DNA of 64,000 nucleotides from the NCBI RefSeq assembly GCF_005116715.1, contig NZ_SWCI01000001.1, positions 186,001 to 250,000 on the forward strand, read 5' to 3'. Positions 41,704 to 50,559 of this stretch are shown here, piece after piece; within the stretch, counting starts at the first letter, position 1, and each line of letters starts with the position of its first letter. The notes under the pieces are model-generated. The model ran no database searches. It saw only the letters and a list, made by a program, of their open reading frames with translations, and was not told where the DNA came from. This stretch comes from Ferrimonas sediminicola (GTDB lineage Bacteria > Pseudomonadota > Gammaproteobacteria > Enterobacterales > Shewanellaceae). A program made the translations under genes and the position numbers.

Positions 41704-42657
41704 TTACAGCAGTGGCAGCCCCCGCGCCTGGGAGAACTGGTGCCACGCCTCAGAATAGAACTTGTCAGTGAGCACCTGCTTACTTCCTGGTTCAGTCTCT
41801 ATGGTCAGTTCACGGGCGAACAGCAGATGGTGGGGAGTCCCCAGCGCCGCCTCATCGGCGTCGGTCACCGCATCGGCCAGCCGCTTCAGGTAGTAGCTGC
41901 CGCCGCCGGAGTAGATCTTGTCGCCGACAATGGGGTGGCCCAGGTGGGCCAGGTGGGCGCGGATCTGGTGCTTGCGGCCGGTGACCAGTTGGCACTCCAC
42001 CAGGGCGCAGTCGTCGCCCCGGGCCAGCACCCGGAATTGGGTGCGGCTCTGTTTGCCCTTGTCATCGTCTCCGCACACGTGCATCTGGCAGCGGATGGGG
42101 CTGTCGGCGCGGGTGCCCAGGCGGCACTCAAACTCCCGCTCATCCCAGCTGGGCAGGCCCCACAGCACCGCGTGATACACCTTGCGCACCATCAGCTGCT
42201 TCAGCCTGGGCTGCCAGCGGCTGGCGGCGGCCTTGTCCTTGCCCAGCAGCACGATGCCGCCGGTCTCCAGATCCAGCCGGTGCAGCAGGTGGGCCTCGGG
42301 CCAGTCGCTGTCGCGGCGAACCAGCGCCGCCAGGGTGTTGATGATGTTGCGGGTGGTACGGCTGACCGGCAGGCCGTGGGGCTTGTGCACCGCGATGATC
42401 TCCTCCCCCTGCCACAGCAGTTTCCAGCCGGTGTCCACCTGGCCCTCGAAGTAATCACCGATGCGATAGCTGAGCACCTGGCCCGGCTCCAGCTGCGGGT
42501 CGCCCTCGGCACGAACACCATCGATGGCCACCTCACCCTGGTCGACGAACGCCTGCCAGGTCTGCTCATTCAGATAGGGGAAGCGGGCGCGCAGGAACTG
42601 ATACAGGTGCTGGCCGGCGTCACTGGGGCTGACGGTGTCGTTAAATTGGGTGGTCAA
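41704..42657 (-). CDS. RluA-family pseudouridine synthase
   Basis: 317 residues: an N-terminal S4-like region (LYQFLRARFPYLNEQTWQAFVDQGEVAIDG) and the pseudouridine synthase domain with the catalytic HRLDLETGGIVLLGK, VHKPHGLPVSRT, and the late VTGRKHQIRAHLAHLGHPIVGD. It isomerises a specific uridine in rRNA or tRNA; the exact target cannot be assigned by eye. Start ATG 42657. The 177-base gap upstream carries no gene. Confidence 0.85.
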   Translation of the reverse strand: MTTQFNDTVSPSDAGQHLYQFLRARFPYLNEQTWQAFVDQGEVAIDGVRAEGDPQLEPGQVLSYRIGDYFEGQVDTGWKLLWQGEEIIAVHKPHGLPVSRTTRNIINTLAALVRRDSDWPEAHLLHRLDLETGGIVLLGKDKAAASRWQPRLKQLMVRKVYHAVLWGLPSWDEREFECRLGTRADSPIRCQMHVCGDDDKGKQSRTQFRVLARGDDCALVECQLVTGRKHQIRAHLAHLGHPIVGDKIYSGGGSYYLKRLADAVTDADEAALGTPHHLLFARELTIETEPGSKQVLTDKFYSEAWHQFSQARGLPLL

Positions 42658-42834
42658 GGGGGCCTCCTGGATTTCGGGCAGTGTAGCGCAAAGGGCGGTG
42701 ACCCAAAACAGCGGCCGGCGGCCAAGACGGCTTTGGCTGTGTCGGCTCGGGTGCCCGGAGCCCGGGGAGTGCCGCAGCAGTCACCCTGGGTGGCCTTGAG
42801 AGCGCGGCCCCCCAGGGGGGAGGTGGGGATCTGC

Positions 42835-44451
42835 TCAGGAGATCTTGAATTGACCTATCTGGCTGTCTAACTGCTGAGAGAGCAGCCCAACTTGGTTGCA
42901 GGCCACAGCCGAGGCCTCGGCATTGGTGGCGGTCGATTTGGCCTCGTCACTGATGTTGACGATGTTGCGGTTGATGTCTTCCGCCACCGAGCTCTGCTGC
43001 TCCACGGCGGTGGCGATCTGGGTCGCCATGCTGGAGATGGTGGCCACCGACCGGGTGATCTGGGCCAGGGCCTCGCCCGCCTGGGCCGCTTGCTTGGTGC
43101 TGCACAGAGCCTGATCGCGACTCATCTGCATGGCGGAGGCGGCGTCTTTGGCGCCATTTTGCAGCTGACTGATCATCTGCTGGATCTGGTCTGTGGATTC
43201 CTGGGTGCGTTTGGCCAGGGTACGGACCTCATCGGCGACCACGGCAAAGCCACGCCCCTGCTCTCCGGCCCGGGCCGCTTCGATGGCCGCGTTCAGGGCC
43301 AGCAAGTTGGTTTGGTCGGCGATGCCGCGAATCACATCCAAGATGGTGCCGATCTCCTCGACATTGCCCTCGAGCTTCCGCAGTGTCTCGGCCGCGTGTT
43401 CAACGCCGTTGGCCAGGTGGTTGATCGATTCCGTGGTCTGGTTGACTATGCTGTCGCCCTCGATGGCATGATCGTTGGAGTCCTGTGCCGCCTGAGCCGC
43501 CAGTTCGGCGTTATTCGCCACCTCCACCACGGTCGCCTGCATCTCGCTCATGGCGGCCGCCACCTGATCCGTTTCTGCCTGCAGCTGCTGCATTCCGGTG
43601 AGGGTCTGGTGGCTGGCATCCGTCAACTGAATGCGCGCCGATGCCAGTTCCAGGGTGCTCTGGTTGAACCCCTCGAACAGCGTGCGGATATTCCCGACAA
43701 ACTGGTTGAAGCTGCGGCTGACCCTGGCGATCTCATCGTTTCCGGTGGCATCCAGGGTGACGGTCAGGTCTTTGGCGCCGGAGGCGATGTTCTGCATCGA
43801 TTCCTGCAGCGTCGCCAGGGGAGTCAGTGTCCGTCGGTAGAGCAGGGCCATGACCCCAACAATGAATAGGCCGATGAGCAGGCTGCCCCACAGCAGTGTT
43901 TGTTCGGCACGGTGGGTCGCGGTCAGTGTGGCGGCCATTGCCGCCTCAACTTGCTCGTCCAGTGAGTGGGACAGCTGGTCGAGGTAGTCTGCCAGGGTCG
44001 CCGATGCGTTGTCGAAGCCCCCCGCCCCCTTCATCAGCCGATTTCCGGCTTCGGTCCCCTGGTTCACGTAGGCATCGGCCATCGTCATGCCGGTGTGGTG
44101 CAGGGCAGTAACCTGCTGCTGAAGGGCCTTGGCATCCGGCCCCAGCTCGGGGGCGATCTTCGCCAGCCGGTCCAGGCTTGCGATGGCGTCCTGTAAGCTC
44201 GCCTCGGCTTCGGTCTTGGCCTCGTTACTGCGAGTGGCACCGACGTCGGTGAGAAACTGCTGGATCTGAACCACGGAAAAACGGCTGTCCTTGAGGGCGA
44301 ACACCGCATGGACCAGGCGCTCCTCATTGGAGATGCTTTTCCTGGCCTGAGCGAGTTGGTTCTGAGCGCTCCAAAACAGCACGATCAGCGCCACCAGGGT
44401 CAGGGCTATCGTCAGCTGGAGCATGTCTTTAATTGAGATGCGAATGTTCAT
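42835..44451 (-). CDS. Methyl-accepting chemotaxis protein
   Basis: 538 residues: transmembrane helix 1 ([16 protein letters not shown]), a helical periplasmic sensor of about 150 residues, helix 2 ([21 protein letters not shown]), a HAMP domain ([23 protein letters not shown]) and a signalling domain with the tip [34 protein letters not shown]. The periplasmic domain looks like a four-helix-bundle ligand sensor; ligand unknown. Unlike the Aer-like receptors it senses outside the cell. Confidence 0.93.
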   Translation of the reverse strand: MNIRISIKDMLQLTIALTLVALIVLFWSAQNQLAQARKSISNEERLVHAVFALKDSRFSVVQIQQFLTDVGATRSNEAKTEAEASLQDAIASLDRLAKIAPELGPDAKALQQQVTALHHTGMTMADAYVNQGTEAGNRLMKGAGGFDNASATLADYLDQLSHSLDEQVEAAMAATLTATHRAEQTLLWGSLLIGLFIVGVMALLYRRTLTPLATLQESMQNIASGAKDLTVTLDATGNDEIARVSRSFNQFVGNIRTLFEGFNQSTLELASARIQLTDASHQTLTGMQQLQAETDQVAAAMSEMQATVVEVANNAELAAQAAQDSNDHAIEGDSIVNQTTESINHLANGVEHAAETLRKLEGNVEEIGTILDVIRGIADQTNLLALNAAIEAARAGEQGRGFAVVADEVRTLAKRTQESTDQIQQMISQLQNGAKDAASAMQMSRDQALCSTKQAAQAGEALAQITRSVATISSMATQIATAVEQQSSVAEDINRNIVNISDEAKSTATNAEASAVACNQVGLLSQQLDSQIGQFKIS

Positions 44452-44534
44452 AAATGTCCATATCTAATTGGCGGGCTGAACAAGTTACCGACTACAGCGA
44501 AAGGGCAGATTTTAATCAAGCTATTTGCCTGTGA

Positions 44535-44554
44535 CTGTTCATTAATGTGAACAG
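44535..44554. promoter_or_regulatory. Operator-like inverted repeat upstream of the chemoreceptor
   Basis: CTGTTCA-TTAATG-TGAACAG: perfect 7-bp arms, with outer TGA/TCA bases extending the symmetry. It lies about 85 bases before the chemoreceptor start. Confidence 0.45.
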
Positions 44555-44731
44555 AGTCATCATCTATGGAGTGCAGTCCAATATGTTTGGTTAGGACTCA
44601 TCTGGCGAAAACAATAGAATCAGAGTAGCTATCGGCGTTGAACATGGTTAGTGATGGCTGTGTTTTCTGGTAGCTGGTCAATTACTCTTCCTGCTGCCTT
44701 CCTGTCTAATGCCCGTCAATGTGTGACGAAC

Positions 44732-44761
44732 AAAAAAGGGCTCTATGCAACCATAGAGCCC
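44732..44761 (-). terminator. Intrinsic terminator of the respiratory module
   Basis: Perfect 10-bp stem GGGCTCTATG/CATAGAGCCC with a four-base loop, followed on the minus strand by six Ts, 61 bases past the tetraheme cytochrome stop. Confidence 0.9.
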
Positions 44762-44821
44762 AAACGGACAATAATGAGTGTGTCACTGTGTCAGGAGTCG
44801 GTGAGCACTCTGAAAAACAAA

Positions 44822-45190
44822 TTACATCTCTTCAAACCAGGTCCGGTGACACTCAGAACACACGGGTTTCTTGGCCTGATGTTCTGCATGGCAAGCGAGA
44901 CAACTGGCACCCTGGTTGTAGTGCACGCTCTTATGCGGATTGGCTTCGGGCATCTTTAACTGGGTCACATCAATTTCAATGTCGTTGATGCTGCCGTGGC
45001 ACTCCTGGCAAGCGCTGTCATCAACAAACTTTTTGGCAGAGCCGGTGTGACAGGATTTACAGCCATCTTCGTAAAGGGCTTCATGGTTGGTCCGTCCCTT
45101 CATTCCCTTACTCATTTTGGTCAGGTCGCCTGCGGTGGCGGTTCCAGCCATCACCAAGGCAGCGGTGAGGATCAAAGCAATTTTCTTCAT
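44822..45190 (-). CDS. Tetraheme cytochrome c subunit of a flavocytochrome-type reductase
   Basis: 122 residues with a signal peptide (KKIALILTAALVMAGTATA) and four CXXCH sites: CKSCH, CQECH, CLACH and CSECH, with other histidines placed for bis-His ligation. It resembles the N-terminal heme domain of Shewanella flavocytochrome c3 (FccA) as a separate protein. It should carry electrons from the membrane quinol dehydrogenase to the flavoprotein encoded 13 bases upstream. Start ATG 45190, where the signal peptide begins. Confidence 0.88.
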   Translation of the reverse strand: MKKIALILTAALVMAGTATAGDLTKMSKGMKGRTNHEALYEDGCKSCHTGSAKKFVDDSACQECHGSINDIEIDVTQLKMPEANPHKSVHYNQGASCLACHAEHQAKKPVCSECHRTWFEEM

Positions 45191-45203
45191 TGGGTTTTTC
45201 CTC

Positions 45204-46709
45204 TTATGCGTTATCGGCTTGAACGGCTTTGGGAATGATGAAGCCCATGGCCAAGCCCTCAAGGCAGGCACAAGAGCTTAGGCGGGCGTAACCATGAACA
45301 CCGCCGGTAACCTCGCCAGCGGCGTAGAGCTTCTTCATGGGGGCCAGGGATTGGGAGTTAATGACACGCCCGTCCAGGTCGGTCTTGAGACCGCCCATGC
45401 AGTAGTGCACTTTGGGCCAAACACGGGATACCACGAAGGGGGGCTTCAACTCGACCGCAGTGTCCATCTTGCGGTTGAAGTCGGGGTCTTCCCTCTTGGC
45501 TACGTACTGGTTCCACTGCGTTACCGTGGCCTTAAGATCCTTGAGAGGCACGTTGAACTTTTTGGCCATCTCCTCGAGAGAGTCCACCTCCCAGGCCATT
45601 TCATCGCGCACTGCACGAGTCACGCGGCCATCTCCGAGGTGATCATTCTTGTTAAAGAATACCAGGGGGTAGGCTGGGGAGTTGTCCGAATGGCGGCAAG
45701 CCATGATGGCCTTGGAGCAGGTCAGGCGGTCGGCTCGTTCGTCCATGATACGCTTACCGGTGGTCGGGTTGACTGCGATCCCCTTATGCCAGCCGATGGA
45801 GAGTAGGGCATTGGACCAGCCAAAACCGCCTTCGTCCGGTGAGCCCCAGTGGCCAGTTTGGATCATGTTCATATGCACCGGCAGTGCGCCGTGAGCCATG
45901 GCGGCCAGAGTCGCCTCGCCGGTGGCGCCGAGGTGGTTGGTGCAATCCAAGGTGGGATCCAGAGAAGGATCAACAATGGCTCGCAGCTTCATATTACGGG
46001 TAAAGCCGCCGGAAGCCAGGACCACCCCTTTGCGAGCGCGGATATTGACCAGGTGACCGGTAGATTCGTCAGGGAAGCGATACCCTTTGCGCACTACCAC
46101 GCCCAGGATCTCGTCGCCATCCATGATGAAATCCTCCACCTTGTGCTGCAGGCGGTAATCTACGCCTTCTCGCTTTCCGGCTTCGCACAGTTTGGTGACG
46201 ATGCCACCGCCAGTGCCTGCTTCTACGCGAACGGCTCGGGCCTTGTTGTGACCGCCAACCTGGATGTTGAAATCTTTCTTGAATTGCACTCCAGCATCGA
46301 TACACATGTTGTAGGCGGGGAGAGCGTGCTCGGCCAGCCGAGTCAGCATGGCTTCGTTGCCCATGCCCCGGGCCGCGATCATTTGATCTTTAACCAGTTC
46401 CGCCGGACTGTCGTCGTGGATTCCCTGGGCTAACTGCACTGGGTTCTTGGGGACGGCAAACCAGCCACCGTTGATGGCAGAGTTGCCACCGATGACCTGC
46501 ATCTTTTCCAGCACGGTGACGTTGATGCCAGCGCGTGTGGCGTTAAGCGCCACGGACTGGCCAGCAAAGCCAGAGCCAATAACCAGCAAGTCCACCTGTT
46601 CATCCCATTTGATGGGCTTGGTTTCGCTGGCCTGGACAGGCAACCCAACGGCCAGTCCACCCGCCGCCAGGCTGGCGGTCATTTTTAGAAAGGAACGTCT
46701 ATCAGACAT
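45204..46709 (-). CDS. Tat-exported fumarate reductase-like flavoprotein, substrate unknown
   Basis: 501 residues. Twin-arginine signal (DRRSFLKM, cleavage near VQA at 27), FAD motif VIGSGFAGQS and the FccA-type catalytic domain: the acid arginine context DERADRLTCSKAIM, the GGVHG histidine and the ARLSS arginine align with residues that bind and protonate fumarate in FccA. It lacks the heme domain, supplied by the 122-residue cytochrome. Neighbouring loops differ from true fumarate reductases (SSCACLEGLAMG instead of GGNAxSD), so the substrate is probably another unsaturated acid, as in urocanate, methacrylate or acrylate reductases. ATG 46709 has GGGAG. Confidence 0.87.
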   Translation of the reverse strand: MSDRRSFLKMTASLAAGGLAVGLPVQASETKPIKWDEQVDLLVIGSGFAGQSVALNATRAGINVTVLEKMQVIGGNSAINGGWFAVPKNPVQLAQGIHDDSPAELVKDQMIAARGMGNEAMLTRLAEHALPAYNMCIDAGVQFKKDFNIQVGGHNKARAVRVEAGTGGGIVTKLCEAGKREGVDYRLQHKVEDFIMDGDEILGVVVRKGYRFPDESTGHLVNIRARKGVVLASGGFTRNMKLRAIVDPSLDPTLDCTNHLGATGEATLAAMAHGALPVHMNMIQTGHWGSPDEGGFGWSNALLSIGWHKGIAVNPTTGKRIMDERADRLTCSKAIMACRHSDNSPAYPLVFFNKNDHLGDGRVTRAVRDEMAWEVDSLEEMAKKFNVPLKDLKATVTQWNQYVAKREDPDFNRKMDTAVELKPPFVVSRVWPKVHYCMGGLKTDLDGRVINSQSLAPMKKLYAAGEVTGGVHGYARLSSCACLEGLAMGFIIPKAVQADNA

Positions 46710-46731
46710 GATGTGTCTCCCTTGAGGGTAA

Positions 46732-47721
46732 TTAGAACTTGAAGATGGCACCGACGGCAAAGTTGTCGTCGCTGTTGGCGAAGCGGTTGCCGGAGAAGTT
46801 GGCGTAGTCAGCGGTATCTTCGGTGTACTCGGCGGCTTCAACGTAGAAGGTCAACTGCTCGCCGTAGTGATATTTCAGGCTGGCAATGACCAGCCCCAGA
46901 TCGTCAAGATCGGTCTCAAAGGTTTTGTGCTGGTAGCTCACGCCGAAATCAACCTCGTTCATGGAGTACACCACAGCACCAGCGTAGGTGTTCTCTGCAC
47001 CGTTGAAGCTGTTATCGGTGATCTCTACGGTGGCGGCGAGGGTGAGGTTTTCGATGGTGTAGTCTGCACCGGCAGCAAAGCGGTTGTACGCTTTTTCAGT
47101 CCCTTCCGGGCCGGCATTTTCATCGAAGCGAAGGTAGTTCAGTACCGCGTTGAAGCCGCCTTTCGAGTAGAGCAGTCGGCCCATAAGGGCGTCGTCACTG
47201 GCTTCGTTAACCTCGTTGTAGGTCACAATGGCGGCTTTCATCTGCCAGGTGCCGCTCTCCGTGGCCCACTTTGGGGAGACATAGCAAAATGTGTTATCGG
47301 TATACATGCCTTGTTCATACAGCATGCGGTTTTTTCCGGAAGGATCATTATTGTTGTTAGCGTGGATGTCGGTCCGAGCGTACACATTGGCATAGCTGCC
47401 GGATGCCCCTTTCCCAACGTAGAATCCACCGTACTTCGTGCTGAAGTACAGACTGGCATTGCGTACCTCGATGTCATCGAAGTTATCGCTGTATTGTGCC
47501 GATAGGGTGTAGTAAGTGGTGATATCCTTGACCGCGTACTTGCCTTTACCGCCCAGGTTTACGCTTTTGGCCTCAGCGTTAAAGGTGCTGCCTGCACCCG
47601 ATTGCCAAATCCCTTGGCCCTGAATGTCGCCGAACAGGTTAAATGTAGGTGCTTCGCCGGCCATCGCAGCTGGTGATAAAGCGATTGACAGACATGCTGC
47701 CAATGTTGAACATCGAAACAT
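46732..47721 (-). CDS. Porin of the respiratory module
   Basis: 329 residues: signal peptide (STLAACLSIALSPAAMA), start of a Gram-negative porin barrel (FNLFGDIQGQGIWQSG), repeated amphipathic strands and a C-terminal phenylalanine (GAIFKF). It lies 22 bases upstream of the flavoprotein gene on the same strand, so it probably admits the reductase's substrate through the outer membrane. A dedicated porin suggests a specific, charged substrate. Confidence 0.85.
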   Translation of the reverse strand: MFRCSTLAACLSIALSPAAMAGEAPTFNLFGDIQGQGIWQSGAGSTFNAEAKSVNLGGKGKYAVKDITTYYTLSAQYSDNFDDIEVRNASLYFSTKYGGFYVGKGASGSYANVYARTDIHANNNNDPSGKNRMLYEQGMYTDNTFCYVSPKWATESGTWQMKAAIVTYNEVNEASDDALMGRLLYSKGGFNAVLNYLRFDENAGPEGTEKAYNRFAAGADYTIENLTLAATVEITDNSFNGAENTYAGAVVYSMNEVDFGVSYQHKTFETDLDDLGLVIASLKYHYGEQLTFYVEAAEYTEDTADYANFSGNRFANSDDNFAVGAIFKF

Positions 47722-48238
47722 TAAACGCTCCTAACTCTCTAGCGCATTAAGAAATTCATATTTACAATCCAGAAGTCATAGGGGTTGTTCTGGCTGATGA
47801 AATATTTGATATCTAAAAACAAGGTCGCGAGCTTCTGATGGAAAATATAAAGTTTCCCGCCCGACTTTACCTTGGTGTCAGCTTTTTCTGTCGCCAGGTA
47901 AAATTTAGTTCTTTTGGTTTTTTATAACCTTGATGAACGGAGAGAAAATTTTTATTTTCGCGTGGTTGATTTCATGTGAATGGCGGCAAAAAGGTGAGAG
48001 ACATTTCCGGTCGTGAGACAAATGTGTGACGGTGATTCTCCTTTTGGTCTGTTATGTGTTGCATGCATTGTGATCGATATCTAGAAAACATTTGCATAAT
48101 TGATTGGGGTTATTGCTCGATATAAACAATAATTTAAAGTTTTCGCCCTGTATCACACATTTAAAGATAATCGTTACTGAACGTGCATCATTCAAAGTAG
48201 AGTAAATGTACTTTGAGTGATGTATGGAAACATAAATT
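47722..48238. other. Divergent control region of the respiratory module
   Basis: 517 AT-rich bases between the porin and the tetR gene with no gene seen. It should hold both promoters. Besides the strong repeat at 48186-48222 there is a GGAAA...TTTCC symmetric element at 47840-47857 and a CRP half-site (TGTGATCGATATC) near 48070. No exact second copy of the 48186 repeat was found next to the porin gene. Confidence 0.6.
48186..48222. promoter_or_regulatory. Inverted repeat upstream of tetR, likely operator
   Basis: CATCATTCAAAGTA and TACTTTGAGTGATG, 14-bp arms with one mismatch around nine bases, ending 17 bases before the regulator's start codon. Position and symmetry suit a TetR-family autoregulatory operator; an mRNA hairpin is the alternative. 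Confidence 0.65.
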
Positions 48239-48985
48239 ATGCAATGCCCGCACAACGCGAATCAGCTGGCGCGCAGCAACTCGATACTGGATGCGACCGA
48301 AAGACTCATGGAGTTGCAGGGGGTGGTCTCTTTTAAGTTGTCTGATGTGATAAAAGAATCTGGCTGTGCCAACGCCAGTTTCTATAAGCTGTTCGAAAGT
48401 AAGGAAGACTTGATTGTTTGCAGCTTTCTCCGCAATGCGACCTCCAATCATTTTCAGGATTTTCTCGATGAGAATCCAGAGCTCTCCTGCTTAGACAAGG
48501 TCCTTTTACCGATCATCTTTACTTTTGAGACTCTCTATTTCTCACCCACATTTCACGTGGTGAGACAGGTGGCTGTGAATCGAATGGTGTGGTCACTGGC
48601 CAGTTCAGAGAAAGGAAAGTTGCTCGAAGACAGGATCAACCTCTATTGGTACTGGATTCACACCTTCCTCAGTGAGGCGGTCAAGGAAGGAGAACTGAAT
48701 GCTGACAAGGCCGAGCTCTTGGAGTTGACCCAGGGGATCACCTTCTACCTAAGTGGTTCTTTGAATGCGTTCCAATGCGAACTCGTTGACAACGAGTACC
48801 TGAAAGAAACTCGCCTGACTCTGTTTCGCCATCTGCAGATTCTTTTTGATCGCTACAGTTGGGCTACACCGCTCAAGCTCAGTCAATTTGAACGCATGGG
48901 CATGAAAGTGCATCTATTTTTTAGGTCAATGGAGCAGGGAAACAGCTGCTGTCAGCGCTGTTTGGCACAACAAAGGGTTGGATAG
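48239..48985 (+). CDS. TetR-family transcriptional regulator
   Basis: 248 residues. The N-terminal helix-turn-helix is recognisable: SNSILDATERLMELQG, FKLSDVIKESGCANASFYKLFESKEDLI. The rest is a helical ligand-binding and dimer domain, ending in an unusual cysteine-bearing tail (NSCCQRCLAQQ), which could sense redox state or metal. It is transcribed away from the porin-flavoprotein-cytochrome genes and very likely controls them, perhaps in response to the reductase substrate. I recall a similar cytochrome/flavoprotein/TetR cluster in Shewanella oneidensis. Confidence 0.85.
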   Translation: MQCPHNANQLARSNSILDATERLMELQGVVSFKLSDVIKESGCANASFYKLFESKEDLIVCSFLRNATSNHFQDFLDENPELSCLDKVLLPIIFTFETLYFSPTFHVVRQVAVNRMVWSLASSEKGKLLEDRINLYWYWIHTFLSEAVKEGELNADKAELLELTQGITFYLSGSLNAFQCELVDNEYLKETRLTLFRHLQILFDRYSWATPLKLSQFERMGMKVHLFFRSMEQGNSCCQRCLAQQRVG

Positions 48986-49234
48986 ACGGGCGAAGGTGCC
49001 TGCTCATGAATCGATAGCGGCTCTCCTGCAGGCGTGAACCGTTCGGGCGCAGTGGCGACTGCTAACCGAGAAATCAACCCACCGCCCTTGAGAGTTCTGG
49101 AATTCGACCGCCACCTTCCAGAGGGAGCCGTGTTGCAAACTGGTGTGCGTTGAGATTGTTAGAAGTCCAGCCAAAGAGGAAACACAAGGGTTATAGTTAC
49201 TTTTATGTTTGCTTAGCCACGTTAGGGGGCACCC

Positions 49235-49798
49235 ATGTTCAAACCGAGATGGTCGTGTTCGGCACTACTCCTCTATGCCATGACGGTCTCAATTAGTGCC
49301 AATGATAAAGGTGGTATGGGCGTAGATACCCTGCCCGGTCCCCGAGAGAGTGCCTCGGTGCAGTATCTCGCTTGCACCGAAGAGATAGGCAGGCTGCTGG
49401 AGCAGATCAACGCTATCAGGGCCGAAGGGGCCAACTGTGTCGGCAGCTATATGGAGCCGGTATCGTCTCTGCGCCCCAACCCGTTGCTGGAACACGCCGC
49501 CTTCGAACATGCCTACAGCATGGCGACCCACAACTTCCTCAGCCATACCGGTCGCGATGGTCGCGACGTGGGCCAGCGGGTGAGTTCCTACGGCTACCAT
49601 TGGCGACTGGTGGGGGAGAACATCGCCGCAGGCCAGCCCAGCGTCGACAAGGCGGTGGAGGAGTGGCTAGAGAGTGCCGAACACTGCCGGAACCTGATGT
49701 CGGCGGAGTACCGGGAGACCGGCTTTGCCTGCGTGGCCAACCCCAGGGCGGAATACAGGTACTACTGGGTGCAGGTGTTTGCCACCTCGATGGAATAG
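49235..49798 (+). CDS. CAP-domain (SCP/PR-1-like) exported protein
   Basis: 187 residues with a signal peptide (SALLLYAMTVSISA) and one CAP domain: LLEQINAIRAEG, LEHAAFEHAYSMATHNFLSHTGRDG, GENIAAGQ and the C-terminal YYWVQVFA. The CAP His and Glu residues (HTG, GEN) are present. Bacterial CAP proteins are secreted or envelope proteins of unclear function. Two cysteine pairs may form disulfides. ATG 49235 with AGGGGG upstream. Confidence 0.88.
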   Translation: MFKPRWSCSALLLYAMTVSISANDKGGMGVDTLPGPRESASVQYLACTEEIGRLLEQINAIRAEGANCVGSYMEPVSSLRPNPLLEHAAFEHAYSMATHNFLSHTGRDGRDVGQRVSSYGYHWRLVGENIAAGQPSVDKAVEEWLESAEHCRNLMSAEYRETGFACVANPRAEYRYYWVQVFATSME

Positions 49799-49802
49799 AG
49801 AG

Positions 49803-50063
49803 CTATGCCTTGCGGATTCGCTTCTTTCCCGGCTTGGCCGGGGCGACCGCATTCGGCAGCATCAGCCCGCGGTGACGACGCAGGTACTCGGCCGCGACGA
49901 CGCCCGGAATCAACCCGGCTGCGGCCCACCAGGCTACCAGGTTCAATTCAAGCCGATCGGCAAAGATGCAGTACACGCTACCCAGTAGCGCGCACAGCAG
50001 GGCTGGCGCGACGGCCACTTCCAACCACAGCAGCAGAGAGAGCAGGCGCTCGACGGGGGTCAT
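49803..50063 (-). CDS. Small two-helix membrane protein, unknown
   Basis: 86 residues with two hydrophobic helices (LLLWLEVAVAPALLCALLGS and WWAAAGLIPGVVAAEYL) and a very basic C-terminal tail (KPGKKRIRKA). ATG 50063 has AAAAGGAC eight bases upstream. Codon use is GC-rich like the core genes. It converges on the CAP gene with a four-base gap. Function unknown. Confidence 0.6.
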   Translation of the reverse strand: MTPVERLLSLLLWLEVAVAPALLCALLGSVYCIFADRLELNLVAWWAAAGLIPGVVAAEYLRRHRGLMLPNAVAPAKPGKKRIRKA

Positions 50064-50559
50064 CCATTGTCCTTTTGGTCGAGGGGATGGGTGAGATGAA
50101 CCAATTCTAGTTGGTGGGCCTTGGCGGTGGATATACCTCTAAAGTCCAAAACTGAGGGTGGTGTGGGCGGGATCTCACTTTGAAGTGATTAGGTTTCAGC
50201 GAAATTTATAGGCTTTTTCTGTATGAGAACCTAGTGAATTGAGAGTCACGATACGGATTTTTATTCGAGCTACATCTATTTCCATATAGGGTCTAATCAT
50301 TACTTAAGTTTTAAATTAAAGTTGCAAAGTGATAAATGTTGATGCCTGGATTATTTATATAGGCCAGGGCAACTTTTCTAGAGCAAGGTTGGCCAATGGT
50401 TAAGTGATTGAGTTTTGGTGTTTTATGTGTTTGTCGCAATATTTCACTCTGTGAGCCCTCTGTTTGTTGTGTGAAGTTTTGTGAGTTAAGGATTTTTTGT
50501 TGTCATCTTGACTAAAATTGACTGGTCGTTCTTTTGAGAGTATGGGTTGGTCAAGGAAG
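50064..50559. other. AT-rich gap before the microcin locus
   Basis: About 500 bases without a convincing gene. Base composition drops sharply in GC from about 50200 on, marking the left side of the acquired locus. It includes a short palindrome, TCACTT-TG-AAGTGA (50175-50188), that may be an operator, and presumably the locus promoter. Confidence 0.55.

Larger units (their letters stand above)
44452..44821. other. Intergenic region between chemoreceptor and tetraheme cytochrome
   Basis: 370 bases without a convincing gene; AT-richer than its neighbours. It contains the inverted repeat at 44535-44554 upstream of the chemoreceptor and the cytochrome terminator at 44732-44761. Confidence 0.6.
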
